Shown here in pieces: positions 26,828-35,108 of a DNA stretch of 64,000 bases. The stretch is from contig NZ_AUIF01000044.1 of assembly GCF_000423565.1 (NCBI RefSeq), positions 36,720 to 100,719 on the forward strand. The letters run 5' to 3'. Within the stretch, counting starts at the first letter, position 1. The number at the start of each line of letters is the position of its first letter. The notes under the pieces are model-generated. The model searched no databases. It was not told the origin of the DNA and saw only the letters and a program-made list of their open reading frames with translations. This DNA is from Runella zeae DSM 19591. GTDB lineage: Bacteria; Bacteroidota; Bacteroidia; Cytophagales; Spirosomataceae. Made by a program: the position numbers and the translations under genes.

Positions 26828-27895
26828 TTAGGAAGTTCTTTTGTGCCACCATGAGGCCAACAGCGAACCTGTTACGTTCATCAATGGTCCGAAAATAGCG
26901 GGCGCTAACCCCACCGTCGCGATTTTGCCCATTTCTTTGGCAATACCTGAAGCCAAACCACCATTCTGCATTCCGACTTCTATCGCAATAGTCCGGCAGT
27001 CGCGTTCATTCATTTTACACAAACGAGCCGACCAATAGCCTAGAAAGTAGCCAGTCAAATTGTGGATCAATACCAACAACAATAAAATAGGCCCAATGCT
27101 CACCAGATTGTCGCGTCCCGCAGCAGTGATAACTACAATCGAAAACCCAATCCCAAACATGGAGATAAGCGGCATGGCATCGTCAAGCCATTGGATTTTG
27201 CCACTGAACAAGCGGTTGAAAAGCAGTCCCGCTCCGATAGGCAAAATCACCATTTTCATAATATCCCACATCATATGCCAAGCATCTATTTCGACAAATG
27301 CCCCTGCCAGGGCATTCATCAATAGGGGTGTCACGAAGGGTGACAATAGCGTAGAAATAGCCGTGATTGTCACTGATAAAGCCAAATTGGCTTTGGCCAA
27401 ATAGGAAATAACGTTGGAAGCCATTCCATTGGGCGAGCAGCCAATCAGGATAATACCCGCCGCAATTTCTGGCTCCAATGGGCTTACCCGCGCCAATGTA
27501 AAACCCAGCAAAGGCATGATAATAAAATGGCTAGTGACCCCAATTAGCACTCCTTTAGGCATCTTCACTACCCCCACAAAATCTTGCAGGCTCATAGAGG
27601 TTCCCATGCCAAACATGATGAGTTGGATGAGCGGAGTGATAAGGCGTGTTAGCTTAAAATCACCCCACTCCCGAAAATAGTGCGGATAGTATAATGCCAT
27701 AGTGACCGCCCCCAAAATCATCACCGTATAGGTATAGCTTTTTAGTGCTTCATAGCCTCTGAAGCTAAAAGCGAGAAAGCAAAAGAAGACAATAAGGGCA
27801 GGACTAGCCGCATTGCTATCGTATAGAAAAGTCATGATAAGGATCCAAAACAGGCAAATACCCGCTCCTATTGCCGAAAATTTGTATATATTCAT
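26828..27895 (-). CDS. Bile acid:sodium symporter (BASS) family transporter
   Basis: 355-residue membrane protein with about 9-10 hydrophobic segments. The BASS signature is seen in LIQLIMFGMGTSMSLQDFVG, LIGCSPNGMASNVISYLAKANLALSV (sodium-binding crossover) and IAIEVGMQNGGLASGIA. The family moves organic anions such as bile acids, pantoate and 2-keto acids with sodium. Its start overlaps the stop of the BNR hydrolase by one base (TAATG). In the operon it is the only inner-membrane importer and is the best candidate to carry the acidic residue released by the periplasmic hydrolase. Confidence 0.9.
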   Translation of the reverse strand: MNIYKFSAIGAGICLFWILIMTFLYDSNAASPALIVFFCFLAFSFRGYEALKSYTYTVMILGAVTMALYYPHYFREWGDFKLTRLITPLIQLIMFGMGTSMSLQDFVGVVKMPKGVLIGVTSHFIIMPLLGFTLARVSPLEPEIAAGIILIGCSPNGMASNVISYLAKANLALSVTITAISTLLSPFVTPLLMNALAGAFVEIDAWHMMWDIMKMVILPIGAGLLFNRLFSGKIQWLDDAMPLISMFGIGFSIVVITAAGRDNLVSIGPILLLLVLIHNLTGYFLGYWSARLCKMNERDCRTIAIEVGMQNGGLASGIAKEMGKIATVGLAPAIFGPLMNVTGSLLASWWHKRTS

Positions 27896-29142
27896 TATTT
27901 AGCTATTTCGGAAGGAGCAACTAATTTGTCTAGCCCTAAAGGTTTACTTATTACTATCTTTGCTTTTGACTTACGTCCTCCAAATCGACCTTCCAGAATG
28001 TCTTTTTCGGTAAAACGTGCCATTAATATTTCCCCATCGAAATCCCGATTACGGTCATAAGAGATATAAATGGTGCCGTCGGGCGCTTGAAAACCATCAG
28101 GGTATGAGATACCTCGACGCTCATCTAACATCAATCCTCCTATCCAAGTTTTGCCCTCATCTTCCGACAAATAAGCGGTGAGCTTCGAACGAAACTTGGT
28201 CTTTTCATCAATAGCCCCATGTCGTATCATCAAAATCCGGCCCGACTGTAAACGTCGCATAAAATGCCTAGAACCAATATGTTCTAGATATTTTTGGGGT
28301 TCTGACCACGTTTTTCCTTTATCTGTTGACACACTTTCCCACATGCCGTTACCTGTTCGTGCTGTCATCCACAAGGTGCCATCTTTACGTTCTATAATGT
28401 GGTGTTCATCAAATTGAGGTTGAGGATAACGAACTCCCCCCCGACGAGCCCATGTTTTTCCTTGATCATTAGACATAAACACATTGGCCATACGTAGAGA
28501 GTCCAACTCATGAAAAGCGTCTTTATACGGCTCTTTGATTTTTGTCCGATCCCACAACGATACTGGCAATAGCCAAGTGCCATCTCTCAAAACGATAGGT
28601 TTATTTAACGTACATCCATCCGAAATTCTTACAGGGGCGGACCATACAGGATTAGAAGCATCGGGATTTTCACACACGGTATACCAATTTCCATCCCGAC
28701 CATCAAACATAGTCATAGATTGGTCAAAAAATAGCCACAGTTTCCCATCAGGATCTAGCCATAAACACCCCACGACCGTTCTCCGTTTTTCCTTCAAAGA
28801 AGGATTGTGAGGATCTATTACCATTTTTGGTTTAGACCATGTTTGGCCAGCGTCATCGCTAGTATTTAGGACAAAAAAAGCATCATCATTGTCTCCTCCC
28901 CCAACCCAACATGCCCATATACGTCCTTTAGGAGTACGTTCGACGCCAATAGTCATCCCATAATCCAATTTATCATAATCATAAATTGGCAGGGGTAATG
29001 TATTTATTGGGGGGGGTATTAATGCCGCATCTACATTGGTTATTTCTTGGGCTACGATTGGCCTTCCAAACCATATCGCAATGAGTAATACTACCCATGC
29101 TCCATATTTTTTTTGCGAAAATTTGTCATTCTTCATCATCAT
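27895..29142 (-). CDS. Exported BNR/Asp-box hydrolase (sialidase-like)
   Basis: 415 residues with a signal peptide (YGAWVVLLIAIWFGRPIVAQ). A six-bladed propeller is indicated by Asp boxes DDAGQTWSKP, NDQGKTWARR, STDKGKTWSEP and SEDEGKTWIGG. The family is annotated as exo-alpha-sialidase, but the GH33 YRIP motif at the N-terminal side is absent (GVERTPKGRIWACWV instead), so a substrate other than sialic acid is quite possible. ERKDGTLWMTAR and SYPDGFQAPDGTIYISYDRN carry the remaining conserved Arg and Asp. It follows SusD by 12 bp. It should act in the periplasm on the glycan imported by SusCD. Confidence 0.82.
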   Translation of the reverse strand: MMMKNDKFSQKKYGAWVVLLIAIWFGRPIVAQEITNVDAALIPPPINTLPLPIYDYDKLDYGMTIGVERTPKGRIWACWVGGGDNDDAFFVLNTSDDAGQTWSKPKMVIDPHNPSLKEKRRTVVGCLWLDPDGKLWLFFDQSMTMFDGRDGNWYTVCENPDASNPVWSAPVRISDGCTLNKPIVLRDGTWLLPVSLWDRTKIKEPYKDAFHELDSLRMANVFMSNDQGKTWARRGGVRYPQPQFDEHHIIERKDGTLWMTARTGNGMWESVSTDKGKTWSEPQKYLEHIGSRHFMRRLQSGRILMIRHGAIDEKTKFRSKLTAYLSEDEGKTWIGGLMLDERRGISYPDGFQAPDGTIYISYDRNRDFDGEILMARFTEKDILEGRFGGRKSKAKIVISKPLGLDKLVAPSEIAK

Positions 29143-29154
29143 GATTCATCATTA

Positions 29155-30828
29155 CTAATAACCTGGATTTTGTTCTAATTTTTTACTAAAGTTGGCATCG
29201 ATAGCACTTTGTGGAATAGGCCAGAAAGCGTGTTTCTCTTGAATAGTAGCTCTCGTATCAGCCCGTAGATTGTACTTTCGTACTCTTTCGACCAATTTCC
29301 CAGTTCTTACCAATGTCCTGTGACGAGGTTCTTCTGTAATCAGTTCTCGGGCACGTTCATCTAAAATATAATCTAAATCAACTTGGGCAGGTACTACTGG
29401 CTTAGCTTGAGCCCGTTCTCGTACTTTATTAATATCGGCAGCTGCTTTTACCAAGTCCCCTTTATACATATATGCCTCAGCACGAAGAAGATATGTTTCG
29501 GCTAAACGAAAGACCATAAAATCTTTAAAAGTCCGTCCAGTAGTATTATTTCCTGATTTGCCAACCTTTCCTTCTACTTTTCTAAGTGTTGGATAAAGCA
29601 TCTGGAAGGTATCAAGTTTGGCATAATGGCTTTTTTCCACCATTTTACGGAAATAAGCCGATGCAGGATTTGTATAATAATGGTCACGACGGATATTATG
29701 CCTAGAATTACGAATATCATTTGACCAATTGTTGGCCCACAGGTCATATAAGAAATAACTCGTAGGTCTTACCCAGCCTACACCACGGCCTAAACTATCC
29801 ACGATAATCATCCCAGGTTTACCGTCAGGATCTCTCACATTGATATAGAAAGGAGCCCAAGCTCGGAGCAAGTAGTTTCCACTGTTCCCTCCCTGGCCTC
29901 CTGGTGTTTGATCTTCAAATTGCCAGTTAAAAATGGACTCCAGATTTCCAGAGCTACGATTTTGATTTCCGTCTTTAAACAAATCCGAATATACATCTCC
30001 CGGCAGGTCTTTTTCGCTACCAAATCGCGTTGTCATTAGCTGATAAAGTCCAGAATTAATCACTTCAGAAGCGCTAGCAATGGCTTTGTCGTACTCTTTT
30101 AAACTAATATAAACTTCTGAAAGTAAGTGGTCAGCAGCAGCTTTCACTACACGTCCTTCGTTTGCTTTAGCGACTGTCGCTGGTAGCCACTTAGAAGCAA
30201 ATTCCAAATCTTTTTTAGCCGACTCATATACTTCATTGCGAGTATTTCTAATAAAATCAGTTTTTGGACCCGAATAAATTGTATCTACAATAGGTACACC
30301 ACCGTAGAGATTTGCTAAAAAATTGTGAGTATAGGCTCTAAAAAAACATGCTTCAGCTATGATAGCGTTTTTTTCGGCCTCATTGGTCCAAATTTTACTT
30401 AACTCAGGTTTGTTCGCATAGACAATAATCGTATTGGCTTTCAAGAGCATATCCGAATAAGCCCAATCCCAGTATCGTTGTACACACAAAGTGGCGGGTG
30501 TGAGGTAAGTGTCATAATTACGAAAATTAGCAGCCGCATTCTCACCACTACAGGCGATGTCTGTACCCATTTGTTGATTAATATACCATCCAAAAGAATC
30601 AAACTTCCCAAGTTCTTCCCGAGCAGACATATGCAATGCGGTGATATAAGTCTCAAACCCCGCCTTGGAAGTCAACACAATCTCCGAATTTAACGAAGCT
30701 AAGGGTTTTTCGTTTAAGAAATTATCTTCACAAGCAGTGAGGGAAAGCCCTACCAAGAAGAGAATAAAGAGAGAGAATCTAGATGTTTTCCACCGACTAT
30801 TCAAAAAATTTTTCATGTTATCTTTCAT
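29155..30828 (-). CDS. SusD/RagB-family glycan-binding lipoprotein
   Basis: 557-residue outer-membrane lipoprotein with lipobox LSLTACEDNFLNEKPLAS, the standard SusD N-terminus. TPR-like helices follow, with EACFFRAYTHNFLANLYGGVPIV, and the C-terminal RagB block with FKDFMVFRLAETYLLRAEAY, INKVRERA and YILDERARELITEEPRH. SusD lids the TonB-dependent SusC pore and captures oligosaccharide. The 14-bp gap after SusC and the small intergenic spaces show an operon. The glycan bound is not readable from sequence. Confidence 0.95.
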   Translation of the reverse strand: MKDNMKNFLNSRWKTSRFSLFILFLVGLSLTACEDNFLNEKPLASLNSEIVLTSKAGFETYITALHMSAREELGKFDSFGWYINQQMGTDIACSGENAAANFRNYDTYLTPATLCVQRYWDWAYSDMLLKANTIIVYANKPELSKIWTNEAEKNAIIAEACFFRAYTHNFLANLYGGVPIVDTIYSGPKTDFIRNTRNEVYESAKKDLEFASKWLPATVAKANEGRVVKAAADHLLSEVYISLKEYDKAIASASEVINSGLYQLMTTRFGSEKDLPGDVYSDLFKDGNQNRSSGNLESIFNWQFEDQTPGGQGGNSGNYLLRAWAPFYINVRDPDGKPGMIIVDSLGRGVGWVRPTSYFLYDLWANNWSNDIRNSRHNIRRDHYYTNPASAYFRKMVEKSHYAKLDTFQMLYPTLRKVEGKVGKSGNNTTGRTFKDFMVFRLAETYLLRAEAYMYKGDLVKAAADINKVRERAQAKPVVPAQVDLDYILDERARELITEEPRHRTLVRTGKLVERVRKYNLRADTRATIQEKHAFWPIPQSAIDANFSKKLEQNPGY

Positions 30829-30842
30829 TTTATTGAGAGCTA

Positions 30843-33800
30843 TTAAAATCCAACATTCAATCCAAGCGTCCAGCTTCTAGGTACAGGAAATCCTCTGGCT
30901 GTACCACCACTTTCAGGGTCTGTACCCAACCAATCAGTAAACGTTGCGAGATTCTTTCCACTGGCAAAAACTCTAGCATTGGCCAGTTTTATTTTATTTA
31001 AAATCGACTTTGGAACATTATATGTCAAAGACACATCTTGAATTCGTATAAAATTTCGACTTAGATAATAGTTGTGTAAAAATGGATTAGGATAGCCTAG
31101 TGAAGGGCGGGTATTAGATTTATTTTGGGGAGTCCACCATCCAGCATCCAAACGATTTACGGGACGATTAGGATAATTGCCAGAGCCTGACAAAAAATAT
31201 TCTATGTCAAGTTCGTTGAGTGTAGCAATCCATCCTTGCATCGCATTGACAAATACCGAAAGAGAAAAGTTATAGTAATTAAATGTATTGGTGATTCCCC
31301 ACCGAACCTTTGGTTGTCCCATTTGTCCTATGATTGTGCGGTCATCAGCAGCTGTTATTTTACCATCACCATTCAGGTCTTTTAGTTTCACATAGCCAGG
31401 TTTAAAACCAGATGGAATTTGGTCTCCTTCTTGATAAATGCCATCAAAGACATAATCATAAGCCACATTGACAGGCTGTCCAATAAACCATTTATTGCCA
31501 AGGTCATCGTCTTCTAAACCATCTCCATTGGTATCAGACTGATATAAGTGTACAATCTTATTTTTGTTGGTAGAAAATACTAGATTGGTATTCCATTCAA
31601 ATTTTCCTTTGCGGAAGTTGGTAGAATTGAGACTAATTTCTAAGCCTTTATTGTTGGTAGCTCCCAAGTTTGTCCAGACAGAATTATAGCCGGTCATAGT
31701 TGGTAAAGAGCGCTCCATAAGCAAATTTTTGGTATTCATGTTATAAAGCTCGAAGGTACCACCCAATCGCCCTTTAAAAAGCTCAAAATCAACGGCTACA
31801 TTAGAGGTGTAGGTAGTTTCCCACTTCAAATCTGCATTTGCCATAGAAGACGGATAAACACCTAGCGAAGAAGCTCCCCCGTCTCCAAACACATAGCGAG
31901 TAGTAGCAGAGAGACTAAGTGATTGATAAGGACTTATAGCTTGATTACCAACAGCCCCGTAAGAAGCTCTAAGCTTTATCATATCAATGAATGGAATACT
32001 TTCCATGAACTTTTCTTCTGAAAGAATCCACGAAAAAGCACCTGAAGGAAAAGTAGCATATTTGTTGTTAGCAGCAAAGACTGAGCTTCCATCACGACGA
32101 GCAGTGAGCGTAAGCAAGTATTTATCTTTGAATCTATAATTCAAACGAAACATCGACGATACACCATCAGAAGCAGCCGCCGACGAGGTATTGGTCAGAA
32201 TCCCACCCAGTCCTAAATTGTTCCAGCCAAGAGCATCCGAAGACAATTGCGAAGCATTGGCAGTAGTTGATTCAAAACCTAGGTGATTTCGACCATAAAG
32301 TAAGGTCGCATCTAGTGCATGATTTTCATTAAATCTATGATTGTAAGCAAGAATATTCTCAAGTACCCAATCGGAGTCTTCCCGATTAAATTTACTTGCC
32401 GAGGTAGTATTTCCAGCAAAATACTTGTCTTGTCTAAAGAAATTATAATTATGCTGCCATCGATAATTAGGCGAATAATTAATTCGGTACGTCAACCCAT
32501 CTACTTTGGGAATACTAAAGAGTACATAAAAATTTGCAAAGAGATTATTAGAAATTTCTTCGTTTGTCGTCAAGAGCGCACTGCGTACAGGATTGCCAGA
32601 AATTTGGTCTTCGGGGACTAGCCACTGTGTGGGTTCACCGTCTTCGTAAAAAGGAGTGCCGTAAGGGCTTACACTATACGGAGAATCAGCTTCTCTTCCT
32701 GAAAGATCACGACGCACATACGTGGCATTCATCCCAATAGTCAGCCATTTTGTTAAGTTATTTTCAATATTAGTTCTGAATGACAAACGTTTCTGATTAT
32801 CATTAAAGATCAGCCCTTTTTCGTTTGTCAATGATGCCGACACATAATAGTTAGTGTTGTTTGTACGACCCGATATATTCAAATCGTAGGAGTTTATTTT
32901 TGCATTTTGAGATACCAAATCCCACGGGTCAATTGTTTGCCCTTTTTCGTAATTTACTAATTCAGAAGGTTGTAAATACGATTCGATTTGGGCTGGATCG
33001 TGGGTCAGTCCCGCAGCTTGACGATAATCTAATATCTTTTGAAGGTATCTTTCTGGCGTTAGAAGTTTTACTTTATAACTAAAATCAGAAACTCCACTAA
33101 ACATATTAAAACGAATAGTAGGTTTTTCGGTCGTCCCCTTCTTTGAAGTAATCAAAATAATCCCATTGGCCGCCCGTGAACCATAGATAGCCGCTGCACT
33201 AGCATCTTTCAACACCTCCATAGATTCGATATCTGTGGGGTTTATATCGGCCAAATTTCCGTTAAAAAAGATACCATCTAATACGATAAGCGGATTATTC
33301 CCCCCACTCAACGACCGAGGCCCGCGCACTAAAATAGAGCCTCCTTGCCCTGGACGGCCGTTGTCTGTAAACTGTACCCCTGCTACTCTTCCACGCAAAG
33401 CTTGGGTTACATTGGTATTGGGCAGGTTTTCGGTTTGTTTCATTTCTACTTTGGCCACCGCCCCCGTCACAAAACGCTTCGATTGGGTACCATAGCCCAC
33501 CACTACCACTTCATCTAAGGCTTTCTGATCCACTTTCAGATTGATGTCTATTTCTGTCTTAGAACCAATCTCAATGGTTTGAGTGAGATAGCCTACAAAA
33601 CTCACCACCAACTGACCATCTTGGTCAGAAATACGAAGTTCGTATTTGCCATTGACGTCCGAAATAACTCCCCGCTGCGTGCCCTTGATGATAAGATTGA
33701 CACCCGGTAAAGCGGCATTGTTTTCTGCATCTCGTACAGTTCCGCGCAATAGGCGTTCGGTAGCAGAAGCCATAAAAGAACAGAGAAGAAGCAATGATAA

Positions 33801-33857
33801 GGCACTTGCCCTTATCATTGGTTTAAGTAATACTCTTGATTGTAAAGGGTTTAACAT
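30843..33857 (-). CDS. SusC/RagA-family TonB-dependent outer-membrane transporter
   Basis: 1004-residue outer-membrane channel. Signal peptide followed by an N-terminal carboxypeptidase-D-like domain (about 35-115; LRGTVRDAENNAALPGVNL), the SusC plug entry LDEVVVVGYGTQ, the plug domain (115-235) and the 22-strand barrel ending in WTLGLNVGF. The plug contains the conserved LRGRVAGVQ and ILVRGPRSL segments. It imports oligosaccharides using TonB energy together with SusD. First gene of the locus, divergent from the AraC regulator. Full length and undamaged. Confidence 0.95.
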   Translation of the reverse strand: MLNPLQSRVLLKPMIRASALSLLLLCSFMASATERLLRGTVRDAENNAALPGVNLIIKGTQRGVISDVNGKYELRISDQDGQLVVSFVGYLTQTIEIGSKTEIDINLKVDQKALDEVVVVGYGTQSKRFVTGAVAKVEMKQTENLPNTNVTQALRGRVAGVQFTDNGRPGQGGSILVRGPRSLSGGNNPLIVLDGIFFNGNLADINPTDIESMEVLKDASAAAIYGSRAANGIILITSKKGTTEKPTIRFNMFSGVSDFSYKVKLLTPERYLQKILDYRQAAGLTHDPAQIESYLQPSELVNYEKGQTIDPWDLVSQNAKINSYDLNISGRTNNTNYYVSASLTNEKGLIFNDNQKRLSFRTNIENNLTKWLTIGMNATYVRRDLSGREADSPYSVSPYGTPFYEDGEPTQWLVPEDQISGNPVRSALLTTNEEISNNLFANFYVLFSIPKVDGLTYRINYSPNYRWQHNYNFFRQDKYFAGNTTSASKFNREDSDWVLENILAYNHRFNENHALDATLLYGRNHLGFESTTANASQLSSDALGWNNLGLGGILTNTSSAAASDGVSSMFRLNYRFKDKYLLTLTARRDGSSVFAANNKYATFPSGAFSWILSEEKFMESIPFIDMIKLRASYGAVGNQAISPYQSLSLSATTRYVFGDGGASSLGVYPSSMANADLKWETTYTSNVAVDFELFKGRLGGTFELYNMNTKNLLMERSLPTMTGYNSVWTNLGATNNKGLEISLNSTNFRKGKFEWNTNLVFSTNKNKIVHLYQSDTNGDGLEDDDLGNKWFIGQPVNVAYDYVFDGIYQEGDQIPSGFKPGYVKLKDLNGDGKITAADDRTIIGQMGQPKVRWGITNTFNYYNFSLSVFVNAMQGWIATLNELDIEYFLSGSGNYPNRPVNRLDAGWWTPQNKSNTRPSLGYPNPFLHNYYLSRNFIRIQDVSLTYNVPKSILNKIKLANARVFASGKNLATFTDWLGTDPESGGTARGFPVPRSWTLGLNVGF

Positions 33858-33958
33858 AGCTTCGTTTGGATTTGAACAACTAGAATCAGATGTGGTTGCA
33901 AAGTTCCGTCAAAGCTCATTAAGCACCGTCCAATTAATTATCCACTATGTCCTCAAAA

Positions 33959-33993
33959 TTATCATATCACTTTTCAATGGAATTTTATCATAT
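33959..33993. promoter_or_regulatory. Direct repeat in the susC-araC intergenic region
   Basis: TTATCATAT occurs twice, at 33959-33967 and 33985-33993, with a 26-bp period and an AT-rich spacer. This lies about 100 bp upstream of susC and 150 bp upstream of the AraC regulator gene. Direct repeats a few turns apart are typical AraC half-sites, so this is a candidate operator. Binding is inferred. Confidence 0.45.
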
Positions 33994-34145
33994 TCCTAAT
34001 TGTGGGTTTTTATGACCTCTAATCGCAATAATTACCCAAAAAATATCCTTATTAGCGCAAAGCAGGTTTTTTTGTGGTATTTTGAGGTAAAATATAATTA
34101 TAGTAAACTTGCTAACACAATTCGGAAACTTAGCTTGATTGCTCC

Positions 34146-35015
34146 ATGAAACCGCAATTTTATTTAGTCCCCAGAGATATTCGAAGTTCGCACATATCGC
34201 GCCACCACACCCTACCCAACTTCGGTACGGTATGGCATTATCATCCAGAATTGGAACTGCACTACATTGTGCGCGGTGAAGGGGTGCGATTTGTAGGAGA
34301 TAATGTTAGCAATTTTAATGCAGGCGAACTATTGCTGCTGGGCGAAAACCTCCCTCATATGTGGCGCTGCAATGAAGAATATTTCAGGCAAGACCCTACT
34401 ATCTCCGCCGAAGCAGTGGTAGTGCAATTTTTACCTGATTTTGTAGGAAATGATTTCTTAAAAAAATCAGAAGCAGACGCTATTTTGAGTTTGTATGATA
34501 AAGCTAAAGCAGGCTTAATCATTACGGGTCATGCACGCGAAGCGCTCATTCCACTTATGCTTAAATCCGCAAAAACCACTGGTCTGAATCGAATGATTCT
34601 TATTCTTACCATGTTGGAAACCCTTTCAAGCAGTGAAGAATTGTATCCTATTTCTACCAAAGACGCTCTCTATCAGCCCAATAAAGAAGAAACTGATCGC
34701 CTCAACAAAGTCTATAATTATACTTTGACGCACTACAAAAAAGACTTAACTCTCGAAGAAATCGCCTCTGTGGCCAATCTAAGTGTGACCTCATTTTGCC
34801 GTTATTTCAAAATGGTCACCAAAAAAACATTTCATGATTTCTTGATTGAAATCCGCATCAGTCATGCCCAACGGCTGCTCGTAGAAGATAGTTCGGTGAC
34901 TACAGAAGCAGTATGTTTTGAATGTGGTTTCAACAATCGTTCTAATTTCTTTGGCCATTTTAAACGAATCACTGGCTTCACTCCAGTAGAGTTTAAGCGG
35001 CGCTGCCATCCTTAA
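34146..35015 (+). CDS. AraC-family transcriptional regulator
   Basis: 289 residues with an N-terminal cupin-like sensor (about 1-150; WHYHPELELHYIVRGEGVRFVG, LLLLGENLPHMW) and a C-terminal double helix-turn-helix (about 190-289; LTLEEIASVANLSVTSFCRYFK and VCFECGFNNRSNFFGHFKRITG followed by TPVEFK). Divergently placed from the SusC operon, so it is the likely sensor-activator, responding to a sugar bound in the cupin. No membrane segment, so it acts in the cytoplasm on an imported ligand. Direct repeats in the shared intergenic region are candidate sites. Confidence 0.9.
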   Translation: MKPQFYLVPRDIRSSHISRHHTLPNFGTVWHYHPELELHYIVRGEGVRFVGDNVSNFNAGELLLLGENLPHMWRCNEEYFRQDPTISAEAVVVQFLPDFVGNDFLKKSEADAILSLYDKAKAGLIITGHAREALIPLMLKSAKTTGLNRMILILTMLETLSSSEELYPISTKDALYQPNKEETDRLNKVYNYTLTHYKKDLTLEEIASVANLSVTSFCRYFKMVTKKTFHDFLIEIRISHAQRLLVEDSSVTTEAVCFECGFNNRSNFFGHFKRITGFTPVEFKRRCHP

Positions 35016-35044
35016 ATTCAAAGTAAGAAGGAGCATAAAATAGA

Positions 35045-35074
35045 AATCGGCATCCAATAACTTCGATGCCGATT
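35045..35074. terminator. Hairpin between araC and yfhO genes
   Basis: 10-bp perfect inverted repeat AATCGGCATC / GATGCCGATT with a 10-nt loop, followed on the plus strand by CCCATAAAAAAATG and within the convergent gap. Probable bidirectional terminator with weak U-tracts. Confidence 0.5.
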
Positions 35075-35108
35075 CCCATAAAAAAATGATAGATGTATGT
35101 CTTTTTGA

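Noticed and set aside
25008..29142. Calling the aldolase operon a standard sialic acid (nan) operon
   Set aside because: The aldolase is HpcH/HpaI-type, not NanA; no NanE/NanK or AGE gene is present; the hydrolase lacks the GH33 Arg motif.
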